A stretch of 21,971 nt of DNA from assembly GCA_045599035.1 (NCBI GenBank), contig JAZRVI010000058.1:1-21971 (forward strand), in the 5' to 3' direction. This stretch comes from CATZDY01 sp045599035 (lineage in GTDB: Bacteria > Bacillota > Desulfotomaculia > Desulfotomaculales > Desulfocucumaceae). The notes beneath the pieces were generated by a model that made no database searches, was not told the DNA's origin, and saw nothing but the letters and a program-made list of their open reading frames with translations. Position numbers and translations under genes: made by a program. Shown here piece by piece: positions 7,603 through 14,172 of this stretch; positions within the stretch are counted from its first letter, which is position 1; every line of letters starts with the position of its first letter.

Positions 7603-7627
7603 AAAAAGGCCGACAGCGGCCTTTTTT
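7603..7627. terminator. Bidirectional rho-independent terminator
   Basis: AAAAAGGCCG (7603-7612), loop ACAG and CGGCCTTTTT (7617-7626) form a perfect 10-bp stem with A and T tracts on both sides. It can end both the plus-strand membrane protein gene and the minus-strand rpsB-to-stalk-protein operon, which converge here. Confidence 0.92.
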
Positions 7628-8100
7628 TAATATGTCAAAGTAACTACATTATCTTTCCATTCAACTTTGGCTCCCATAGCTTCTGCAGCCCAACGCAGAG
7701 GAACCATGACCCGACCATTAACTATTTCCGGCGAAACATCCATCAAATAGGGAACCTCATTTACCCAACAAACTTTACTGCCAATGGTCATTTTAATACT
7801 GTTTTCTTCCCAAGTGCCGGTCATGGATTTTTCGGTATTATCCCAAACCAAACATTCTTCCGGAATTTGCAGAGCAGCCGCCGGATGGCGGATTTCAATA
7901 AAGGTTCGTCCATCCTTGAGATAAGGAGCTGCATCCAAAAGATAATTTTCCCCGTTAACCGTAAAGTCCAGGCTGCCCACCGTAAAGCTAATTACCCCGT
8001 CGGCTTCGCCTAACAGAGGCTCCGCCCAGGAACAGCTTATCAACAGCCCAAACAGCAACAAAACCGTCAAAAAAACAAAGCCCCACTTGAATTTTAACAT
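7627..8100 (-). CDS. Secreted stalk-domain protein (copper amine oxidase N-terminal-like)
   Basis: This is a 157-residue exported protein. An N-terminal signal with LLISC (19-23) could be a lipobox, making it a lipoprotein cleaved before C23. The rest matches the copper-amine-oxidase N-terminal/stalk domain, a beta-rich cell-surface module with two half-repeats: PYLKDGRTFIEIR and later PEIVNGRVMVPLRWAAEAMG with VEWKDNVVTLTY. The domain itself is non-catalytic and its ligand is unknown. The start has an ideal AAAGGAG seven bases before ATG. It is the last gene of the rpsB operon, an unusual place for a surface protein. A larger relative of this module is encoded at 20154. Confidence 0.85.
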   Translation of the reverse strand: MLKFKWGFVFLTVLLLFGLLISCSWAEPLLGEADGVISFTVGSLDFTVNGENYLLDAAPYLKDGRTFIEIRHPAAALQIPEECLVWDNTEKSMTGTWEENSIKMTIGSKVCWVNEVPYLMDVSPEIVNGRVMVPLRWAAEAMGAKVEWKDNVVTLTY

Positions 8101-8162
8101 TTCAGATCTCCTTTAAAAAAGAATGTCCCCAGCAGTCCGGCTAAAAATAAACCAATTTGCAT
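8094..8162 (-). CDS. Possible 22-residue hydrophobic peptide overlapping the stalk-protein start
   Basis: This short frame encodes one hydrophobic span (IGLFLAGLLGTFFF) with a charged end (KGDLKC). Its stop overlaps the start of the next gene: the terminal codons TGT TAA begin inside that gene's ATG. It fills the 75-bp gap between the 66-aa gene and the stalk-protein gene. No ribosome binding site precedes its ATG, which argues against independent translation. It could be a coupled leader peptide, a decayed gene or chance. Confidence 0.25.
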   Translation of the reverse strand: MQIGLFLAGLLGTFFFKGDLKC

Positions 8163-8175
8163 GGGAACATTTTGA

Positions 8176-8376
8176 TTAACTTAAAACTATTTCGGCTTGC
8201 CCGGAAACCAGTCGAAAACGAATTACCCTCGGCTTTTCGCTTTTGCTGCCCCAGTTTGACAAAACAGCTTCCAGCTCTTGTACTGGCCAACCGGCTTCCT
8301 GTAAAATCCGGACGGCTTCAAATCGTTCCAAGCCTACAATTTGGGCAGCCAGTTTTTCTTCTTCCATAGAATACAT
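8176..8376 (-). CDS. Small PASTA-like conserved ORF downstream of frr
   Basis: This 66-residue protein has an acidic helix (about 4-22) with the pattern LERFEAVRILQEAGWPV. The C-terminal half ends in two short strands (RVIRFRLVSG, AEIVLS). The helix-then-strand order and the phrase 'ALxxLxxAGxxV' recall half of a PASTA domain, and I recall similar small ORFs in other Clostridia, but the function is not known. ATG lies 7 nt after the frr stop without a clear Shine-Dalgarno, so translation is probably coupled to frr. A second in-frame ATG is at codon 4. It is cytoplasmic by sequence. Confidence 0.6.
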   Translation of the reverse strand: MYSMEEEKLAAQIVGLERFEAVRILQEAGWPVQELEAVLSNWGSKSEKPRVIRFRLVSGQAEIVLS

Positions 8377-8383
8377 ATAAGCT

Positions 8384-8941
8384 TTAAACCGTCATAATTT
8401 CTTTTTCTTTTTCGACAAAAATTTTATCAATTTCTTTAATATATTTGTCGGTTAATTTTTGACTTTGATCCTGAGCATCCCGCATTTCGTCCTCGGAAAT
8501 CTCTGATTTCTTCTCCAAAGCCTTGATCTGATCATTAGCATCCCGCCGCAAATTCCGAACGGCCACTCGGCTTTCTTCCGATTTCTTCTTGGCTATTTTA
8601 ACCAATTCTTTGCGTCTTTCTTCGGTCAATTGGGGAATAGCCAAACGAATTACCGTTCCGTCATTGGTAGGATTGATTCCCAAATCAGATTTTTGAATGG
8701 CTTTTTCAATGTCGCCAATCATTTTTTTATCCCAGGGCTGAATTACCAAAAGACGAGCTTCCGGAACCGAAATATTGGCCACCTGATTAAGAGGGGACGG
8801 AGTCCCATAATAATCCACAGTAATTTTATCCAGCAAAGCCGGAGTAGCCCGCCCAGCCCGCAAAGAAGCCAGTTCTTTTTTCAGTGATTCCACAGTTTTT
8901 TGCATATGTTCTTCGGTTTCAGCGATAATTTCTTTAACCAT
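8384..8941 (-). CDS. frr: Ribosome recycling factor
   Basis: This 185-residue protein splits the post-termination ribosome together with EF-G. It has the expected two-domain layout: a three-helix bundle (about 1-30 and 105-185) with an inserted beta domain (31-104). Conserved segments are LRAGRATPALLDKITVDYYG (27-46), with the tip region around PLNQVANISVPEAR, and RNLRRDAND in the third helix. Length matches the family norm of 185. GGAGG lies 10 nt before ATG. It follows pyrH by 49 nt in the conserved rpsB-tsf-pyrH-frr order. Confidence 0.97.
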   Translation of the reverse strand: MVKEIIAETEEHMQKTVESLKKELASLRAGRATPALLDKITVDYYGTPSPLNQVANISVPEARLLVIQPWDKKMIGDIEKAIQKSDLGINPTNDGTVIRLAIPQLTEERRKELVKIAKKKSEESRVAVRNLRRDANDQIKALEKKSEISEDEMRDAQDQSQKLTDKYIKEIDKIFVEKEKEIMTV

Positions 8942-8990
8942 ATCTTCTCAACCTCCGTTAGCAAAACCGATACTTCCTGCGGCTTGATTT

Positions 8991-9707
8991 TCAACTTCCG
9001 ATATAAGTACCGATAGTTTCGCCCATAATAGCTTTCATAATATTACCAGCTTGATTTAAGTTAAATACCAGCAAGGGAATTTTATTATCCATGCACAAAG
9101 AAATGGCTGTGGTATCCATAACCGCCAATCCTCTATTCAGCACTTCAATATAAGTAAGCTTATCAAATTTTTCCGCTTCTGGATTCTTTTTAGGATCGCT
9201 GTCATAAACCCCGTCTACAGTTTTGGCCATCAGAATAATTTCCGCTTCAATTTCAGCCGCCCGCAAAGCCGCCGTGGTATCAGTAGAAAAATAAGGATTA
9301 CCGGTTCCGGCAGCAAAAATTACCACCCGGCCTTTTTCCATGTGCCGAATAGCCCGCAAGCGAATATATGGTTCAGCTACTTCCCGCATTTCAATGGCAG
9401 TTTGCACCCGGGTATCTATGCCCTGCTTGGACAGACCGTCCTGCAAAGCCATGGAATTAATTACAGTGGCCAACATTCCCATATAGTCGGCGGTAGTCCG
9501 ATCCATCCCCTGGGTGGAACCAGCTACGCCTCGCCAGATATTGCCGCCGCCTACCACAATAGCTACCTGCACATTATTGCTGACAATCTTTTTGACTTCG
9601 GAGGCAATGGAAGAAACCACTATCGGATCAATGCCATAGCCCTTGTCCCCGGCCAAAGCCTCACCGCTTAATTTTAAAACTACCCTGCGATATCTGGGGA
9701 TTACCAT
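8991..9707 (-). CDS. pyrH: UMP kinase
   Basis: This 238-residue amino-acid-kinase-fold enzyme makes UDP from UMP and ATP. Bacterial UMP kinases are hexamers, activated by GTP and inhibited by UTP. Visible motifs are VLKLSGEAL near the N-terminus, the glycine loop VVGGGNIWRG, the nucleotide region AAGTGNPYFSTDTTAALRA and the C-terminal MDTTAISLCMDN block. An AGAGAGGG site precedes ATG by about 12 nt. It starts 26 nt after tsf, in the usual operon. Confidence 0.97.
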   Translation of the reverse strand: MVIPRYRRVVLKLSGEALAGDKGYGIDPIVVSSIASEVKKIVSNNVQVAIVVGGGNIWRGVAGSTQGMDRTTADYMGMLATVINSMALQDGLSKQGIDTRVQTAIEMREVAEPYIRLRAIRHMEKGRVVIFAAGTGNPYFSTDTTAALRAAEIEAEIILMAKTVDGVYDSDPKKNPEAEKFDKLTYIEVLNRGLAVMDTTAISLCMDNKIPLLVFNLNQAGNIMKAIMGETIGTYIGS

Positions 9708-9733
9708 GGGAATCGCCTACCCTCTCTAAAAGT

Positions 9734-10387
9734 TTATTTCTGAGACATCTTGGCTACTTCAGAAGCAAAATCGTCTTCTCTTTTTTGCAGTCCTTCACCC
9801 AGTTCATAGCGAACAAAACGCCGAATGGAAATATTTTCTCCAATTTTACCAATTTTTTCAGTCAGCAATTCTTTAACAGTCATATCCGGGTTTTTAACAA
9901 AAGGCTGTTCCATCAGGCAAATTTCTTTATAGAATTTTTCGATCCGGCCTTCAACCATTTTGGCAATAATTTTTTCTGGTTTGCCTTCGTTGGCTGCCTG
10001 GGCGGCCAGGATTTCTTTTTCTTTTTCTACTATGTCAGCCGGGACTTCTTCAACCCGAACATATTCCGGTTTGGAAGCAGCCACCTGCATGGCCAAATCC
10101 CGAGCCAAAGCTTTGAATTCATCAGTTTTAGCCACAAAGTCAGTTTCACAGTTCAGTTCCAGCAAGACCCCAATCCGGCCTACGCCGTGAATATAGGATT
10201 CAACTAAACCTTCGGTAGCAATCCGGCTGGCTTTTTTGGCAGCAGCAGCTTTCCCGGTTTCCCGCAAATAATCAACGGCCTTTTCCAAATTTCCGTCTAC
10301 AGCAGCTAAAGCCTTTTTGCAATCCATCATGCCGGCTCCAGTCATTTCTCTTAATTCTTTTACCATTTTGGCACTAATTTCAGCCAT
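9734..10387 (-). CDS. tsf: Translation elongation factor Ts
   Basis: This 217-residue protein exchanges GDP for GTP on EF-Tu. The N-terminal UBA-like domain contains VKELREMTGAGMMDCKKAL (9-27). The core holds the TDFVAK motif (about 82-87). The protein is the short form: about 217 residues, compared with roughly 290 in E. coli and B. subtilis, lacking part of the second core subdomain. The short form is common in several bacterial groups. GAGGAG precedes ATG. A terminator-like hairpin sits between rpsB and this gene, so EF-Ts may be made at a lower level than S2. Confidence 0.97.
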   Translation of the reverse strand: MAEISAKMVKELREMTGAGMMDCKKALAAVDGNLEKAVDYLRETGKAAAAKKASRIATEGLVESYIHGVGRIGVLLELNCETDFVAKTDEFKALARDLAMQVAASKPEYVRVEEVPADIVEKEKEILAAQAANEGKPEKIIAKMVEGRIEKFYKEICLMEQPFVKNPDMTVKELLTEKIGKIGENISIRRFVRYELGEGLQKREDDFASEVAKMSQK

Positions 10388-10428
10388 AGTAAATCATCTC
10401 CTCAGAAATTTTTTAATTGATAACGGCC

Positions 10429-10472
10429 AAAAAAGGCAGAAAAGCTTCCTTTTCAGGAAGATTCCTGCCTTT
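10429..10472 (-). terminator. Terminator-like attenuator hairpin between rpsB and tsf
   Basis: On the minus strand, AAAGGCAG pairs with CTGCCTTT, and inside it CTTCC pairs with GGAAG around a TGAAAA loop. The right arm runs into six T residues (complement of 10429-10434). This has the form of a rho-independent terminator within the operon. Because tsf, pyrH and frr must still be expressed and no new promoter is visible, partial termination is the likely role. Confidence 0.7.
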
Positions 10473-10484
10473 ATTTTCTAAGCC

Positions 10485-11210
10485 TTATTCAGCAACTTCT
10501 TCGACCGGTTCTTCTTCCTGAACTTGTTCGCCCTGTTTGCCTTCTAAAACAGCATCGGCCATTTTTCCAGTTAAGAGACGGACAGCTCGAATAGCATCGT
10601 CGTTACCAGGAATAACATAATCAACTTCATCCGGATCACAGTTGGTATCAACGATAGCCACAATCGGAATATTTAATTTGCGGGCTTCAGCCACGGCAAT
10701 GCGTTCTTTTCTGGGATCGATAACAAACAAAGCTCCCGGCAGCTTCCGCATATTTTTAATCCCGCCCAAAAATTTGTCCAGGCGTTCTTTTTCGTGCATC
10801 AATTGAGCTACTTCTTTTTTGGGCAGCAGGCTCATCCGGCCATCTTCAGCCATTTTTTCCAGCTCATGCAAACGATCAATCCGACGGCGAATGGTTTGGA
10901 AGTTGGTCAGCATTCCGCCCAGCCAACGCTGATTGACATAAAACATTTCGCATCTTTGAGCTTCTTCCCGAACAGATTCCTGAGCCTGTTTTTTGGTACC
11001 TACAAACAGAACCGAATCCCCGTTCATAGCAACGCTTCTGATAAAATTATAAGCTTCGTCAACTTTCCGTACAGTTTTTTGCAGATCAATAATGTAAATC
11101 CCATTGCGGTCGGTAAAAATATATTTACCCATTTTGGGATTCCAACGCCGGGTTTGGTGGCCAAAATGCACCCCAGCTTCCAACAATTGTTTCATAGAAA
11201 TAACGCCCAT
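10485..11210 (-). CDS. rpsB: 30S ribosomal protein S2
   Basis: This 241-residue protein joins the 30S subunit late, near S1 or its equivalents. Family signatures are MKQLLEAGVHFGHQTRRWNPKM at the N-terminus (6-27), QRWLGGMLTN (93-102), and the segment ALFVIDPRKERIAVAEA followed by IVAIVDTNCDPD and the PGNDDAIRA turn. The tail after residue 225 is acidic and rich in E, Q and V, as in many Firmicutes. The ribosome binding site AAGGAGG lies seven bases before ATG. It is first in the operon with tsf, pyrH and frr. Confidence 0.98.
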   Translation of the reverse strand: MGVISMKQLLEAGVHFGHQTRRWNPKMGKYIFTDRNGIYIIDLQKTVRKVDEAYNFIRSVAMNGDSVLFVGTKKQAQESVREEAQRCEMFYVNQRWLGGMLTNFQTIRRRIDRLHELEKMAEDGRMSLLPKKEVAQLMHEKERLDKFLGGIKNMRKLPGALFVIDPRKERIAVAEARKLNIPIVAIVDTNCDPDEVDYVIPGNDDAIRAVRLLTGKMADAVLEGKQGEQVQEEEPVEEVAE

Positions 11211-11327
11211 GTTTTTACCTCCTTAGGTTTCTCCTCCGCCGGATTCAGCTAGAGGCAAGATTTTCCCAAAGAAAAACACCATTGCCCTGATCCTCCAGCG
11301 TGCGTATTACCACAGTTTTACACTGTT
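11211..11327 (-). promoter_or_regulatory. Structured 5' leader of rpsB
   Basis: The predicted promoter leaves about 115 nt of untranslated leader. Near its 5' end ACAGT and ACTGT can pair around a GTAAA loop. GA-rich stretches (CTGGAGGATC, then GGCGGAGGAGAAACC) precede the ribosome binding site. S2 represses its own operon in E. coli through the leader, so autogenous control is a reasonable guess, but I could not match a named leader motif. Confidence 0.35.
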
Positions 11328-11333
11328 CTATCC

Positions 11334-11362
11334 ATTATAAGCGATTAATTTCGGAATTGCAA
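11334..11362 (-). promoter_or_regulatory. Sigma-A promoter of the rpsB operon
   Basis: On the minus strand TTGCAA (11357-11362) and TATAAT (11334-11339) are 17 bp apart. The -10 is perfect and the -35 matches 4 of 6. The stretch 11363-11486 upstream of it holds no gene or recognisable site. Confidence 0.8.
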
Positions 11363-11486
11363 GGAGTTATTTACCCTTCCAACCAATTTTAGCCCCTGAT
11401 TATTTTTGATCCAGCCAACAACTTAAAGCAACTCTTTTTCCAATTTCCATCCAGCAAAAAAGAAGCTTCACAGGAAAAATTTTCAT

Positions 11487-11523
11487 AAAAAAACCCTGCT
11501 TTCCGGCTAAATCCGAGGCAGGG
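11487..11523 (-). terminator. Rho-independent terminator after the membrane-protein pair
   Basis: On the minus strand CCCTGC pairs with GCAGGG around an inner CGG/CCG hairpin, and a run of seven T residues follows. It starts just after the 90-aa gene's stop and insulates the rpsB promoter. Confidence 0.85.
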
Positions 11524-11529
11524 CAATTT

Positions 11530-11802
11530 TTAATCCCAGTTTCTTCCGATTCTCTTTTGAGCCAAAAGCACAATGACCCAGGCTGTCAAGCCCAATAAAA
11601 TGACGATTAGACCCAAAATAGTTTCACTCCAACTGAACTTGCAAAAAGCTTCTCCGGCAGCCAGAGCCAAAAAGCCATCCACCAGCCACATCAGGGTTGC
11701 TCCCCAATAGATTAAGGCCAAAGTACCCCAAGTCGGCTTATCAGCTTTATAGCGAATAAGGGTGGTGATTAAAGCCGCCAGACCTGTTAAAAGCAAGCAC
11801 AT
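11530..11802 (-). CDS. Small membrane protein of unknown function, second of a coupled pair
   Basis: This 90-residue protein has three predicted membrane helices (about 1-16, 29-50 and 60-82), a positively charged loop after the first, and a basic, polar tail (KRIGRNWD). The frame is open further upstream, but the ATG at 11802 is chosen because it overlaps the stop of the previous gene as TAATG, the usual sign of translational coupling, with GGAAG just before it. No catalytic motif is visible. It probably acts with the protein encoded immediately upstream. A strong terminator follows. Confidence 0.7.
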   Translation of the reverse strand: MCLLLTGLAALITTLIRYKADKPTWGTLALIYWGATLMWLVDGFLALAAGEAFCKFSWSETILGLIVILLGLTAWVIVLLAQKRIGRNWD

Positions 11803-12161
11803 TATTCTTCCAAAGCTTTCCGGGATTTTTTGTTTTCCAGATATTTGGAACCCAAGAGCATAACCCCCCAAGCCGCCGTTACTGCTGCCGCCATTCCAAG
11901 TCCGACCGTCGCTATTTCCTTCAGCATAATCTGGGCTTCTGCCGCACTATTTAGGGCTGTCAGAAAAGGAGGGGTAAAAACCACTTCTCCATGCCAGATA
12001 TGCTCTATTGCTAATAGGAAGCTGCCACCCCACAGCATTTTATTTAGCCAGCCAAGCTTTTGACTAAAAGAGGAACGGACTGTCCCCTCCTGCTTGTCCA
12101 GTCGTTTTTTTACCACAGAAACCACCACAGCTTCAACCAATGGAGCCACAAAGCAAGCCAT
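11802..12161 (-). CDS. Conserved membrane protein of unknown function, first of a coupled pair
   Basis: This is a 119-residue protein. The first span (MACFVAPLVEAVVVSVV) is short and is followed by a basic, soluble stretch. The conserved-looking centre is KLGWLNKMLWGGSFLLAIEH (35-54) with IWHGEVVF after it. A last span lies at about 82-102 and a basic tail ends in KSRKALEE. I recall proteins with this 'GWLNKMLWGG...LEHIWHGEV' signature in many Clostridia, without known function. ATG at 12161 is chosen over an in-frame ATG at 12179, because AAGGAGG sits 8 nt before it, inside the longer reading. A promoter lies just upstream. Confidence 0.75.
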   Translation of the reverse strand: MACFVAPLVEAVVVSVVKKRLDKQEGTVRSSFSQKLGWLNKMLWGGSFLLAIEHIWHGEVVFTPPFLTALNSAAEAQIMLKEIATVGLGMAAAVTAAWGVMLLGSKYLENKKSRKALEE

Positions 12162-12187
12162 CAAAAATCCCTCCTTCATTTTTTTGA

Positions 12188-12216
12188 ATTATACGCTAAA
12201 AAAAGTTTAAAAGCAA
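12188..12216 (-). promoter_or_regulatory. Sigma-A promoter of the coupled membrane-protein pair
   Basis: On the minus strand TTGCTT (12211-12216) and TATAAT (12188-12193) are 17 bp apart. The -10 is perfect and the -35 weak. It overlaps the tail of the tRNA cluster 3 terminator, so the gene pair has separate control. Confidence 0.65.
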
Positions 12217-12224
12217 CCGAAAAA

Positions 12225-12252
12225 AACAAAAAACCGGAATATCTTCCAGTTT
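12225..12252 (-). terminator. Rho-independent terminator of tRNA cluster 3
   Basis: On the minus strand AAACTGGAA pairs with TTCCGGTTT through one T-G pair around a GATA loop. T-rich sequence follows. It lies three bases after the tRNA-Met CCA. Confidence 0.85.
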
Positions 12253-12255
12253 TAT

Positions 12256-12332
12256 TGGTAGCGGCGCAGGGATTTGAACCCCGGACACCACGGGTATGAA
12301 CCGTGTGCTCTGACCAACTGAGCTACACCGCC
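12256..12332 (-). tRNA. tRNA-Met (CAT), elongator
   Basis: The 5' acceptor GGCGGTG pairs with CGCCGCT (G1-T72, as in the B. subtilis elongator). The anticodon stem CACGG/CCGTG closes loop TTCATAC, and CCA is encoded. It is the last tRNA of cluster 3. Confidence 0.95.
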
Positions 12333-12337
12333 ATATA

Positions 12338-12413
<76 letters not shown>

Positions 12414-12423
12414 ATTTTTTTAC

Positions 12424-12499
<76 letters not shown>

Positions 12500-12525
12500 G
12501 CAAAAGGTGTTTTTAATATTGGAAA

Positions 12526-12610
12526 TGGTGGAGGGGGCAGGATTCGAACCTGCGAAGGTATCACCGGCAGATTTACAGTCTGCTCCCTTTGGCCGCTCGG
12601 GAACCCCTCC
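12526..12610 (-). tRNA. tRNA-Tyr (GTA)
   Basis: An 85-nt class II tRNA with a long variable arm. The acceptor begins GGAGGGG and pairs with CCCCTCC. The anticodon stem CAGA/TCTG closes loop CTGTAAA, and CCA is encoded. Confidence 0.96.
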
Positions 12611-12624
12611 ATATTCTATTTGCC

Positions 12625-12700
12625 TGGAGCCGGTGATGGGACTCGAACCCGCAACCTGCTGATTACAAATCAGCTGCTCTGCCAATTGAGCTACACCGGC
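12625..12700 (-). tRNA. tRNA-Thr (TGT)
   Basis: The acceptor GCCGGTG pairs with CACCGGC. The anticodon stem GCTGA/TCAGC closes loop TTTGTAA, and CCA is encoded. It is first in cluster 3, directly downstream of the cluster promoter. Confidence 0.96.
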
Positions 12701-12721
12701 ATCACCGCCAACGCAATTAAG

Positions 12722-12750
12722 ATGATAACACAAAACCAAAGGTCTGTCAA
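12722..12750 (-). promoter_or_regulatory. Sigma-A promoter of tRNA cluster 3
   Basis: On the minus strand a perfect TTGACA (12745-12750) and TATCAT (12722-12727, 5 of 6) are 17 bp apart, 21 bp before tRNA-Thr(TGT). No terminator separates it from sigH, so readthrough from sigH into the tRNAs is also possible. Confidence 0.88.
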
Positions 12751-12800
12751 CACTTTTAATCGGAAAAATTGCAAAAAACTTTTGGCGGCTAATCAGTTAA

Positions 12801-13433
12801 TTATTCTCGCTTTTCCAGATATCTTTCCAATTTCCGTTTTACTCTTTGCAGGGCATTGTCAATGGATTTAACATGGCGATCCAGTTCCTGAGCAATTTCC
12901 TGATAGGATTTGCCTTCCAAATAGGACATTAAAACTTTCCATTCCAGGGAGCTTAAAATTTCACCCATTTTTTCTTCAATATCGGAGAATTCTTCCCGAT
13001 TGATAATTAATTCTTCCGGATCGGTAATTCTGGTTCCAGAAATCACATCCAGTAAGGTTCGGTCGGAATCCTCGTCATAAATCGGTTTATTCAGGGAAAC
13101 ATAAGAATTTAACGGAATATGTTTTTGCCGGGTTGCCGTTTTAATAGCCGTAATAATCTGGCGGGTTATACATAATTCAGCAAAAGCCCGAAAAGAAGAA
13201 AGCTTGTCCAGTCTGAAATCACGAATGGCTTTGTAAAGGCCAATCATCCCTTCCTGAATAATATCTTCCCGATCTGCACCGATCAGGAAATAGGAACGGG
13301 CTTTGGCTCGGACAAAATTTTTATATTTATTAATTAAATATTCCTGGGCATGGTCATCGCCTTCCCGAGCCAATCCTACGATTTCTTCATCCGGCATAAT
13401 GGTTAGATTTTCTGCTTTTTGAGCATTATTCAT
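12801..13433 (-). CDS. sigH: RNA polymerase sigma factor SigH (sporulation/stationary phase)
   Basis: This 210-residue sigma-70-family factor directs early sporulation and stationary-phase transcription in Firmicutes. Region 2 includes DDHAQEYLINKYKNFVRAKA and the core-binding/-10 segment DREDIIQEGMIGLYKAIRDF (54-73). Region 4 contains the helix-turn-helix LEGKSYQEIAQELDRHVKSI (172-191). The frame is open upstream to 13595, but ATG at 13433 is chosen: it has GGAGGGGGG nine bases before it, and the added N-terminus is unlike the family. It sits downstream of yacP as in B. subtilis, with its own promoter and a leader of about 100 nt. Confidence 0.96.
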   Translation of the reverse strand: MNNAQKAENLTIMPDEEIVGLAREGDDHAQEYLINKYKNFVRAKARSYFLIGADREDIIQEGMIGLYKAIRDFRLDKLSSFRAFAELCITRQIITAIKTATRQKHIPLNSYVSLNKPIYDEDSDRTLLDVISGTRITDPEELIINREEFSDIEEKMGEILSSLEWKVLMSYLEGKSYQEIAQELDRHVKSIDNALQRVKRKLERYLEKRE

Positions 13434-13538
13434 CTGATAAATCCCCCCTCCAGACAAGCAGCAGCTAATTGTCGAAAACGAATCTGGGCAGGCTGGTGTA
13501 AAATTCGACGGATTTTGGCCGTTGTTGCCTTCATGCTT

Positions 13539-13568
13539 ATTATAGCTTACCAGCCAAAGCACCGTCAA
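13539..13568 (-). promoter_or_regulatory. Sigma-A promoter in front of sigH
   Basis: On the minus strand TTGACG (13563-13568, 5 of 6) and TATAAT (13539-13544, perfect) are 18 bp apart. It lies in the 192-bp gap between yacP and sigH and gives a leader of about 100 nt. Confidence 0.82.
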
Positions 13569-13625
13569 GCTAAATAAATTATCAAAAAATCCCATCCGTC
13601 CATTCTAATTCCCAGAATTTCCCCA

Positions 13626-14132
13626 CTAAGACCTTCTCCAGGATTCAAAAAGCTGACGCAAATCGCCATGCAGACGGTTTTCCAAATAATTATCGACTGG
13701 GGAAGAAGAGCAGGTTTTTTCCTGAGTTTCTTTTTTTAATTTTTGCAGGCGATCCCACAGTTCCTGGGGAGTAACCCGATAAGCCCCCTGGCCAAAAACC
13801 ACAAACTGTTCATCTCCATCCGAGGTAGCCACAAAAACCTTGCCTTTTTTTGTCAGGGAAGACACCATTTTTTCAATTACACTGTCTGCTGTTTCTCCCT
13901 CCCGGCTGTAAATGACTTCAACTCCGTTAATTACTTCCGAAAAACGGGCATTCAAAGGAACCTGATGGGCATCAAAAACCAGGATTACCTTGCATCCGGT
14001 CAGGGCAGAGTATTCAGTTAAGTAATCCAGCAGCTTGTCCCGGGCATGGCTTAAATTTTCCAATTTTAAATTTTCCAATTGTGGCCAGGCATAAATAATA
14101 TTATAGCCGTCCACCACCAAATACTCATCCAT
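13626..14132 (-). CDS. yacP: NYN-domain ribosome-associated endoribonuclease (YacP/Rae1)
   Basis: This 168-residue protein is of the YacP family. In B. subtilis this protein (Rae1) enters the ribosomal A site and cuts certain translated mRNAs. The PIN-like NYN fold carries acidic residues in VVDGYNIIYAW (6-16), VFDAH (52-56), ETADSVIEK (79-87) and ATSDGDEQ (101-108). The tail is predicted helical and charged. Length agrees with the family (about 170). GGAGTGGAG precedes ATG. It starts 40 nt after rlmB and is last of the cysE-cysS-mrnC-rlmB-yacP series before sigH's own promoter. Confidence 0.93.
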   Translation of the reverse strand: MDEYLVVDGYNIIYAWPQLENLKLENLSHARDKLLDYLTEYSALTGCKVILVFDAHQVPLNARFSEVINGVEVIYSREGETADSVIEKMVSSLTKKGKVFVATSDGDEQFVVFGQGAYRVTPQELWDRLQKLKKETQEKTCSSSPVDNYLENRLHGDLRQLFESWRRS

Positions 14133-14172
14133 TTATTGACTCCACTCCGGTTGGCTTGCAAAGCCCTCTGCT

